NCBI GenBank assembly: GCA_002026005.1
Contig: MWOX01000133.1
Location: 1 to 64,000, forward strand
Direction of reading: 5' to 3'
Length of the DNA stretch: 64,000 nt
Origin: Prochlorococcus sp. HOT208_60m_808M21
GTDB taxonomy: Bacteria; Cyanobacteriota; Cyanobacteriia; PCC-6307; Cyanobiaceae
In this document: positions 57,241 to 64,000 of the stretch, piece after piece
How the letters are laid out: each line of letters begins with the position of its first letter
How positions within the stretch are numbered: the stretch's first letter is position 1
Notes under the pieces: model-generated
Told to the model about the DNA's origin: nothing
Database searches by the model: none
What the model saw: the letters and a program-made list of their open reading frames with translations, nothing else
Program-made: the position numbers and the translations under genes

Positions 57241-58842
57241 ATGAATGGGCAATACTCTAAAAATAATGTTTTAGGCCAGTTAGCGATAGTTTTACATGCT
57301 CATCTACCTTATGTAAGGAAAAATGAAAAAAACTCCTTAGAAGAGGATTGGTTGTTTCAGGCGATTTTGGAATGTTATATACCACTACTTCAATCAATAG
57401 AATCTTCCAAAAATGAAAATCCTGAGAATACAAAACTTACTATTAGTTTGTCTCCAACATTATTATCACTTCTAAATAATAAACAAATTAAAGAAACTTT
57501 CCCAAGCTGGATTAAAACAAGGAATGATTTCCTAAAGGAACTGCCACTAGAAGAAAAAAATGCCTCTGCATTTTTAATGAACAATCTTAATGATAAATAC
57601 TTATACTGGCAAAATTGTTCTGGTAATTTAATTGAGAAGTTCAGGGTTTTAAATAACTCTGGAAATTTGGATATTCTTACTTGTGCTGCTACTCACGGAT
57701 ATCTGCCAATTTTAAGGGAGAATCCTGAAACTGTAAAAGGACAAATCAATACAGCCATTAGGAGCCATGAAAATATTTTTGAAACAAAGCCTTTAGGTAT
57801 ATGGTTACCTGAATGCGCATATTATGAGGGTTTAGATGAAATACTATTCAATTCTGGAATTAGATATACAATCTTAGACGGACACGGGATTTTAAACTCC
57901 ACACCAAGGCCTAGGTATGGTGTATATGCTCCAATATGCTCGAAAAAAGGAGTGGCATTTTTCGGGAGAGATAGTGAGTCAACCTTGCCCGTTTGGTCCG
58001 CTAAGGATGGGTTCCCGGGAGACAAAGTCTACAGGGAATTTCATAAAGATTTGGGGTGGGAATTACCTCTCTCAAAGCTCCAAAAGAAGGGTATTTCATC
58101 AAAAAGACCTTTGGGTTTAAAGTTTCATAAGATTACAGATGAAAACATTTCTTTAGGGGAGAAAGAGTTTTACCTTGAAAATGAAGCCAAAAAAAAGGTG
58201 GCAGAACATGCTGATACCTATCTTCTAGCGAGATCCAAACAACTAGAAAAATTGACTTTATCCTCTTCCTTTAAGCCTTTATTGGTAGCTCCATTTGATG
58301 CAGAGTTATTTGGTCATTGGTGGTATGAAGGACCTTTTTTTATTGAAAATATACTAAAGAACTCTAGCAAATATTCAATTAAGCTTACAAATTTAAAAGA
58401 ATTCTTAGTGCAAAAACCAAATCTTCAGATTTGTGATCCATCGCCATCAAGCTGGGGGCAAGGTGGTTACCATAATTACTGGATTAATGATGCAAATGCA
58501 TGGATTGTTCCAGAAATCACAAAGGCAGGCTCAACATTTGTAGATTTATGCTTGGGAAATTTTAATAATGATTTATCTCTAAGACTCTTCAAGCAAGCTG
58601 CAAGAGAACTACTTCTTTCTGAGTCTTCTGATTGGAGTTTTATTTTAAGAGCTGGAACTACAACTGAACTCGCAAAAGAGAGAATAGAAAGACACTTATT
58701 TAGGTTCTGGAAATTGGTTGAAATGATTAAAAATCATTCTAATATTAATTTAAAATTTCTTGAAGATGTTGAGGAAGAGGATAAAGTCTTCCAAAATATA
58801 AATATTGAAGATTGGCAAAAAAAAAATACTAATTTAAATTAA
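57241..58842 (+). CDS. Glycoside hydrolase family 57 (1,4-alpha-glucan branching enzyme/amylase type)
   Basis: GH57 enzymes act on alpha-glucans; the DUF1957-containing group includes branching enzymes. The 533-residue protein opens with LAIVLHAHLPYVRKNEKN (catalytic-domain His motif), contains GIWLPECAYYEGLDEIL with the nucleophile Glu, FDAELFGHWWYEGP with the acid Asp, and a C-terminal helical region (SSWGQGGYHNYWINDANAW ... LLLSESSDWSFILRAGTTTELAKERI) characteristic of GH57 branching enzymes. Glycogen is the probable substrate. It overlaps crtL tail to tail by 14 bases. Confidence 0.9.
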   Translation: MNGQYSKNNVLGQLAIVLHAHLPYVRKNEKNSLEEDWLFQAILECYIPLLQSIESSKNENPENTKLTISLSPTLLSLLNNKQIKETFPSWIKTRNDFLKELPLEEKNASAFLMNNLNDKYLYWQNCSGNLIEKFRVLNNSGNLDILTCAATHGYLPILRENPETVKGQINTAIRSHENIFETKPLGIWLPECAYYEGLDEILFNSGIRYTILDGHGILNSTPRPRYGVYAPICSKKGVAFFGRDSESTLPVWSAKDGFPGDKVYREFHKDLGWELPLSKLQKKGISSKRPLGLKFHKITDENISLGEKEFYLENEAKKKVAEHADTYLLARSKQLEKLTLSSSFKPLLVAPFDAELFGHWWYEGPFFIENILKNSSKYSIKLTNLKEFLVQKPNLQICDPSPSSWGQGGYHNYWINDANAWIVPEITKAGSTFVDLCLGNFNNDLSLRLFKQAARELLLSESSDWSFILRAGTTTELAKERIERHLFRFWKLVEMIKNHSNINLKFLEDVEEEDKVFQNINIEDWQKKNTNLN

Positions 58843-60040
58843 GCATTCCTAGTTTTACTTTTAGAGGTGAATTTATAAACATCTTACTCATAACGTAAAT
58901 TAGTTTTGGAAGTGGAAGTGTATTAGTAAGAAAACCTACCCATTCATTGGTTGATAATCTAAAGAAATTTGAGAAAAAGCTTCTTAATCTACTTTCGTCA
59001 AAACTCATCAACCTTCTTAGACCATATTGGTAAAGTTTATGCCTTTGTGTTAACTCGTAAGGCCATAGGATTTCCCAACCTTTCGAAGCCAACTCAAGTG
59101 AACTTAGTTGAGGTTCTTTTAAAAAGATTGCTAATTTTTGTGCAAGGAGTGGAGCCCTTCTTAATAAGGATCCAACCATGTATCCTGATGCAGGATGAAC
59201 CATACTTGCAGCTCCTCCGAAACCAAGTACAAATTGTTTTTTAAATGGGAGGGGTAAATTCATAGGGAAAAGGCAATTCTCTTCATGAAAAATTTCACTT
59301 ACCTCAATACCCTTACTATTAAGTCTTTTATAAAGTCTTTTTTTAAGATTTTCTTGGGATAATGCAGGATAACTAGCTAATGAAGTTTCTTCAACAAAAA
59401 AAGTCTCATTGCCAAGATCCATTGCATAAAGAAAGGAAGGGGATGATAACTTCTCTTCATTGTTTAAATGATTTGGACGAAAATCCATTAGAACAAATTG
59501 TTCTTTATTAACAGGTGGTGATGTAAATTTACCTACAATTCCGTAAGCAGCTTGTTGAGCGATTTCATTTTGAACTGGTCTTTTTACAAAATTACTTTTA
59601 TGACCACTTGCGTCAATAACTAATCTTGCCTTTATTTTAAGACCAGAAAAACAAATTACCTCAGATAGTTTATTTTTTTCTTTAATGTCTTTTGCTGTTT
59701 CATTCAACCATTCAATCCCTTTACATTTTTTTAAAAGCTCATTTTGAAAGGCTTCTTGATTTATTAAACCATAATCGTAGTTGTGTTTTGTCGGAGTATC
59801 CCCTTTTTTATTTTCCCCATCTCCAAAAAAACTAACTGTTTGACACCATCTATGAGATAACAAGGACTCTAACCCTAATTCCTCTAATTCAGATGCCCAG
59901 ATACCATATGTATTCTCCCATTTTTCATTTGGAGATTTTGTTGATATTCCCTTAATATTTAGATCCTGATTGGCCAATTCTGAAGCTAGGCATAATGCTG
60001 CAGGACCTGAACCTAAAATTAAAATATCAAGTATTTCCAT
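58829..60040 (-). CDS. crtLb: Lycopene cyclase CrtL (beta type likely)
   Basis: CrtL cyclises lycopene ends, giving beta-carotene precursors of zeaxanthin. The 403-residue protein begins with the dinucleotide motif ILILGSGPAALCLASELA (residues 6-23), then NTYGIWASELEELGL, VIDASGHKSNF and FGGAASMVHPASGYMVGSLLRRAP, in the order of plant/cyanobacterial CrtL. The CrtL-b versus CrtL-e decision is not possible from motifs alone; I favour CrtL-b from its place beside gyrA in the Prochlorococcus genome as I recall it. Its substrate is supplied by CrtH made elsewhere in this window. Confidence 0.88.
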   Translation of the reverse strand: MEILDILILGSGPAALCLASELANQDLNIKGISTKSPNEKWENTYGIWASELEELGLESLLSHRWCQTVSFFGDGENKKGDTPTKHNYDYGLINQEAFQNELLKKCKGIEWLNETAKDIKEKNKLSEVICFSGLKIKARLVIDASGHKSNFVKRPVQNEIAQQAAYGIVGKFTSPPVNKEQFVLMDFRPNHLNNEEKLSSPSFLYAMDLGNETFFVEETSLASYPALSQENLKKRLYKRLNSKGIEVSEIFHEENCLFPMNLPLPFKKQFVLGFGGAASMVHPASGYMVGSLLRRAPLLAQKLAIFLKEPQLSSLELASKGWEILWPYELTQRHKLYQYGLRRLMSFDESRLRSFFSNFFRLSTNEWVGFLTNTLPLPKLIYVMSKMFINSPLKVKLGMLNLN

Positions 60041-60064
60041 ATTATTTAGCTAACCATAAGGCTT

Positions 60065-62662
60065 TTAATTTTGTTCAACTGAGCTAGGTTGGTCTTTTCC
60101 CTCTATTTGTTCACGCGGTACCAACACCACTTCAGATAAATGATCACCGTCATCTAATCTTTGTAATTTTACTCCTGTAGCTGCCCTGGATTGCTGAGAG
60201 ATTTTATCTGCGTTTGTTCTTACTATTACGCCTCTTTCGGTCACAAGTAGTAATTCTTCTCCCTCGCCAAGGACCTTCAAACAAACTAGCTGATCATCTT
60301 TAATTCTAAATTTTATTGCTCTCAAACCCATGCCTGCTCTTTTTTGTAATCTAAACTGAGCTACAGGCACTCTCTTCCCTAGTCCAAATGCACTGGCTAT
60401 TAATACCCATGGACCATCGGAAGAGTTTTCCTCAACATTATCATCAATATCTTCTGTGAAATCCTCGATTTTAGCCAATTGATCAACCAAATTAGATGTT
60501 AAAACATCCATAGAAACAAGATTGTCTCCTTTTCTCAAGTTCATTGATTTAACCCCTCTTGCTGTTCTACCAAGTGGTCTTAATTCATTAATATCTAGTC
60601 TGAAATGAATCGCCATTCCTGTTTTAGATCCAATTAAAACACTATCACCTTCTTTTGATAATCTGACCCAAGTTAGGGCATCTCCATCCTCAAGATTTAT
60701 TGCTATTAGTCCATTTGAGCGAATTTTTGAGAAAGCAGAAAGTGCAGTTCTTTTTATAAATCCAGCTTTGGTTAGCATTAATAAATAACGATCGTCAACA
60801 AAAGAATCCACAGCAACTAGTGAAGTAATCTTTTCTTCTCTTGGAATTGGAAGAAGTTGAACTGATGGAGTACCTTTTGCCGTTCTGCTACTCATAGGAA
60901 CCCTATATGCTGGGAGAGCATAAGCTACTCCTCTATCACTGAAAAGCACAAGAGTATCATGATCGTTACAGCTTATAAATAATTTTACGTCATCATCTTC
61001 TTTGGTTTTTGTACCAGCTTTACCCCTTGAACCACGACTGGTAGATTCAAAATCATTAACAGGCATTCTTTTTAAATAACCTGCTTCAGTTAATAGAACT
61101 ACGGATCTGTCATTAGCAATGAGATCAATATCATCTAACCCGCCGCCTAAATCTAGTATTTCTGTTTTCCTAGGAGAAGAGAATCTTTCATTGATTTTAT
61201 TAAGTTCTTCAAGAATAATTTCAAAAATTCTTTCTTTACTATTTAATATTTGCTGATAAAGATTGATTTTTCGGGTCAACTCATTATGTTCTCCTTTGAT
61301 TTTATCTGCTTCTAGTGCTGTTAATCTTCTTAGTTGCATTTGTAGGATTGCATCTGCCTGTATGGAAGATAATTTATGGTCGTTTTGTAATTTTTCTCTA
61401 GCTGATATTGAATCTTTCGCTGATCTTATTAGATTTATAATCTCATCCATAGCATCTAAGGCCAATAAAAGACCTTTTACAATATGATCTCTTTCTTCTG
61501 CCTTTTTTAATAAAAATGTTGTTCTTCTCCTTATTGTCTCAACCCTAAAATCTAGAAAAACGTCTAACATTTTCCTAAGTGAAAGTGTTGTGGGCTCTCC
61601 TTTTACTAAAGCAAGGATATTTGCACTAAAGTTATTTTGTAGAGGTGTTAACTTAAATAAATTATTTAAAACTACTTGTGGGTAGGCATCTCTTTTTAGT
61701 TCAATAACAATCCTCATCCCATCTCGATCACTTTCATCTCTAATATCAGAAATACCTTCTAATTTTTTTTCATTAACCAAATCAGCAATTCTTTCTATCA
61801 ATGCTGCTTTATTGGTTTGAAATGGAAGCTCTGTAATTATTACTGCATCTTTCTCTGCTCTACCAATGGATTTAATTTGCTCAATATTTGCTACCCCTCT
61901 CATGGTTATTGACCCCCTTCCTGTTTTGAATGTTTCTCTAATACCTTCTCTGCCTAAGATTTGACCACCTGTGGGGAAATCAGGACCCTTAATTATTTCA
62001 AAAAGTTCGCTATCTTTAATCGAGGGGGTTTTGATTATTGATTTAAGACCATTAATTAATTCCCCTAAGTTATGAGGTGGGATATTAGTTGCCATTCCCA
62101 CTGCTATTCCAGATGATCCATTTAGAAGTAGTTGAGGGATCCTAGCGGGTAGAACTGTTGGCTCTTGCTGAGAACCGTCAAAATTATCGGCGAAATCTAC
62201 AGTTTCAGATTCAATATCCTCTAATAAACTTTCATCCGTAAGAGACTGCAAACGAGATTCTGTATATCTCATTGCTGCTGGAGGGTCGTTATCAACAGAA
62301 CCAAAGTTTCCATGGCCATCTATGAGTGGCATCCTCATAGAGAAATCTTGGGCCATCCTTACCAAAGCATCATAAACAGCAGTATCTCCATGAGGGTGGT
62401 ATTTACCTAGTACTTCTCCTACAACTCTTGCACATTTTCTGTATGGTCTACCGCTCGTCAAACCAAGTTCATACATTGCATAAAGAATTCTTCTGTGAAC
62501 AGGTTTTAATCCATCTCTTGCATCTGGCAGAGCACGACCAACTATAACGCTCATTGCATACTCGAGGTATGAACGAGACATCTCATTTCTTAGGTCAGTT
62601 TGAATAATTCGGTCCTTATCTTCGCTTAATCCTGAGTTATCGGGATCTAAAATATCAGACAT
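60065..62662 (-). CDS. gyrA: DNA gyrase subunit A
   Basis: GyrA cuts and rejoins DNA in gyrase. The 865-residue protein has the N-terminal [21 protein letters not shown], the quinolone-determining region [20 protein letters not shown] (about 89-108), and the catalytic Tyr133 in [12 protein letters not shown]. The C-terminal beta-pinwheel repeats follow from about residue 500. The GyrA box, canonically QRRGGKG, appears as [10 protein letters not shown] around residue 540. Length and layout are otherwise normal. It is divergent from the guaB3 gene with 179 bases between starts. Confidence 0.95.
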   Translation of the reverse strand: MSDILDPDNSGLSEDKDRIIQTDLRNEMSRSYLEYAMSVIVGRALPDARDGLKPVHRRILYAMYELGLTSGRPYRKCARVVGEVLGKYHPHGDTAVYDALVRMAQDFSMRMPLIDGHGNFGSVDNDPPAAMRYTESRLQSLTDESLLEDIESETVDFADNFDGSQQEPTVLPARIPQLLLNGSSGIAVGMATNIPPHNLGELINGLKSIIKTPSIKDSELFEIIKGPDFPTGGQILGREGIRETFKTGRGSITMRGVANIEQIKSIGRAEKDAVIITELPFQTNKAALIERIADLVNEKKLEGISDIRDESDRDGMRIVIELKRDAYPQVVLNNLFKLTPLQNNFSANILALVKGEPTTLSLRKMLDVFLDFRVETIRRRTTFLLKKAEERDHIVKGLLLALDAMDEIINLIRSAKDSISAREKLQNDHKLSSIQADAILQMQLRRLTALEADKIKGEHNELTRKINLYQQILNSKERIFEIILEELNKINERFSSPRKTEILDLGGGLDDIDLIANDRSVVLLTEAGYLKRMPVNDFESTSRGSRGKAGTKTKEDDDVKLFISCNDHDTLVLFSDRGVAYALPAYRVPMSSRTAKGTPSVQLLPIPREEKITSLVAVDSFVDDRYLLMLTKAGFIKRTALSAFSKIRSNGLIAINLEDGDALTWVRLSKEGDSVLIGSKTGMAIHFRLDINELRPLGRTARGVKSMNLRKGDNLVSMDVLTSNLVDQLAKIEDFTEDIDDNVEENSSDGPWVLIASAFGLGKRVPVAQFRLQKRAGMGLRAIKFRIKDDQLVCLKVLGEGEELLLVTERGVIVRTNADKISQQSRAATGVKLQRLDDGDHLSEVVLVPREQIEGKDQPSSVEQN

Positions 62663-62841
62663 ACAGAAATCCTTTATTTAATAATAATCGCTGATTGTCA
62701 TAATGAATAAAAAAAAAGATTTATTTAATTCCCAAATACTCACATTTACACACAAATCAAAATAAAACCTGTTGTTTTCGAATAAACCTTGGCTTATTAC
62801 CCCTTTAGTTGTTAATTTAATCAGAATAAAAGAAATCTACC

Positions 62842-64000
62842 GTGAATATTGAACTTGGTTTAAATAAAAAAGTCAGACGGGCTTATGGCATCGATGAAAT
62901 AGCTTTAGTCCCTGGTAAAAGAACACTTGATTACGATTTGACTGATCCTTCTTGGTCAATAGGTGATTTCAAAAGAGAAGTTCCGATCGTAGCTAGTGCC
63001 ATGGATAGTGTCGTCGATGTCAATACGGCTGTAGAGCTCACAAAATTAGGTTCCCTAGGGGTAATTAATATGGAGGGCATACAAACACGATATGAAAACC
63101 CTGATGAAATATTGAACCAAATAGCATCAGTCGGAAAGAATGATTTTGTTCCATTAATGCAGAAAATATACAGTGAACCGGTCAAGGAGAGATTGATTGT
63201 AGAAAGAATAAATGAGGTGAAAGAAAGAGGAGGTATAGCAGCTTTTAGTGGGACTCCTCAAGCTGCCATTAAGTTTAAAGAAACACTTAATAATTCTAAA
63301 ATAGATTTATTTTTTCTTCAAGGAACAGTTGTTTCTACTGAACATCTAGGTATGGAAGGTAAGGAAACCTTAAATATTAAAGATCTTTGTCAATCTATGA
63401 ATGTCCCAGTTGTAGCGGGTAATTGTGTTACTTACGAAGTTGCAAAACTTCTCATGAATGCTGGAGTTGCAGGATTGATGGTTGGGATAGGACCGGGAGC
63501 GGCATGTACATCAAGAGGAGTATTGGGAATTGGAATCCCTCAAGCAACTGCAATTGCTGATTGTAGTGCGGCAAGAAATGATTACTTAAAAGAAAGTGGT
63601 CGCTATATTCCTATTATTGGTGATGGAGGAATTGTTACTGGCGGAGATATCTGTAAATGTTTAGCATGTGGAGCAGATGCTGTAATGATTGGATCCCCAA
63701 TAGCTAAATCCTCAAACGCGCCAGGTAAAGGATTTCACTGGGGTATGGCTACTCCAAGTCCAGTATTGCCAAGGGGCACAAGAATTGAAGTTGGTTCTAC
63801 AGGATCCTTAGAAAGAATAATTAAAGGCCCTGCCTTACTTGATGATGGGACACATAACTTAATAGGAGCCATTAGAACCTCAATGAGTACTCTTGGAGCA
63901 AAAAATATTAAAGAAATGCAAGAAGTTGAAATAGTTATCGCACCATCGCTGCTAACAGAAGGTAAGGTTTATCAAAAAGCTCAGCAGCTTGGGATGGGTA
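62842..64000 (+). CDS. guaB3: GuaB3-type IMP dehydrogenase/GMP reductase-related protein (cut by window end)
   Basis: This TIM-barrel protein belongs to the IMPDH/GMP reductase superfamily. The frame from GTG runs to the window end, giving 386 full codons. It has YGIDEIALVPGKR, VASAMDSVVD, the substrate-loop motif GIGPGAACTSRG with the catalytic Cys222, IIGDGGIVTGGDICKCLACGADAVMIG and a C-terminal region up to KAQQLGMG. CBS domains are absent. This matches the compact cyanobacterial/actinobacterial GuaB3 type, about 387 residues, so only the very end is missing. In cyanobacteria such proteins have been reported as GMP reductases rather than IMP dehydrogenases. Confidence 0.9.
   Translation, partial: MNIELGLNKKVRRAYGIDEIALVPGKRTLDYDLTDPSWSIGDFKREVPIVASAMDSVVDVNTAVELTKLGSLGVINMEGIQTRYENPDEILNQIASVGKNDFVPLMQKIYSEPVKERLIVERINEVKERGGIAAFSGTPQAAIKFKETLNNSKIDLFFLQGTVVSTEHLGMEGKETLNIKDLCQSMNVPVVAGNCVTYEVAKLLMNAGVAGLMVGIGPGAACTSRGVLGIGIPQATAIADCSAARNDYLKESGRYIPIIGDGGIVTGGDICKCLACGADAVMIGSPIAKSSNAPGKGFHWGMATPSPVLPRGTRIEVGSTGSLERIIKGPALLDDGTHNLIGAIRTSMSTLGAKNIKEMQEVEIVIAPSLLTEGKVYQKAQQLGMG

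Overview
The window looks like chromosomal DNA from a streamlined, very AT-rich marine picocyanobacterium, most likely a high-light Prochlorococcus. Evidence is the combination of a 35-residue high-light-inducible protein (Hli), PsbY, a PsbP-like lipoprotein, CrtH, CrtE and a CrtL lycopene cyclase, Ycf54, PetH, the KaiB-like-domain kinase SasA, zwf-opcA, CobB and RecBCD, with intergenic gaps often of 0-20 bases. The assignment rests on protein character and gene neighbourhoods; no rRNA is present. I see no insertion sequence, prophage, CRISPR array or integrase.

Layout. 1-1,450: sparse region with a 42-residue zinc-ribbon microprotein, hli with a terminator and probable promoter, tRNA-Lys(UUU) and psbY. 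1,456-5,700: trmFO, crtH, a membrane protein and an unusually GC-rich, degenerate response regulator. 5,780-9,050: glutaredoxin/BolA, a lipid acyltransferase, pdxJ and ycf54. 9,060-18,070: recC, a small membrane methyltransferase-like gene with an apparent frameshift, recB and recD. 18,170-22,650: DEAD-box RNA helicase preceded by a strong hairpin, a small secreted protein, an ABC exporter and a PsbP-like lipoprotein. 22,750-24,750: recR, lipA and an unknown gene. 24,760-29,820 (minus strand): lysA, cdaA, uppS, bioB, trhO as one probable operon. 29,900-39,670: rimI, clpC, a glycerol-dehydrogenase-like enzyme, a hydrolase, cdsA, an Orn/Lys/Arg decarboxylase, an ABC1 kinase and a RodZ-like stub. 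39,680-44,840: malQ, prs, two small unknown proteins, sasA and tRNA-Glu(UUC). 44,850-51,020: a SRPBCC protein, petH, zwf, opcA, cobB. 51,015-64,000: a PAP2-like protein, crtE, folD, a PgpH-like HD protein, a small membrane protein, leuA, a GH57 glucan enzyme, crtL, gyrA and a guaB3-type gene cut by the window end.

How it works together. Several genes serve photosynthesis (Hli, PsbY, PsbP-like protein, Ycf54 for chlorophyll, carotenoid genes, PetH). Others make NADPH at night (Zwf/OpcA), handle glycogen (MalQ, GH57) or carry time-of-day output (SasA). A c-di-AMP cyclase (cdaA) and a probable c-di-AMP phosphodiesterase (PgpH-like) both lie here, the cyclase between lysine and undecaprenyl-phosphate genes. 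The main points for a second look are the response regulator lacking its phosphoacceptor Asp, the T8 frameshift in the recCBD locus, the start-proximal hairpin of the RNA helicase, the altered RHR motif of CdaA with a shortened PgpH partner, and the membrane-anchored form of PetH. I did not find a clearly novel multi-gene system; most of the window is housekeeping.
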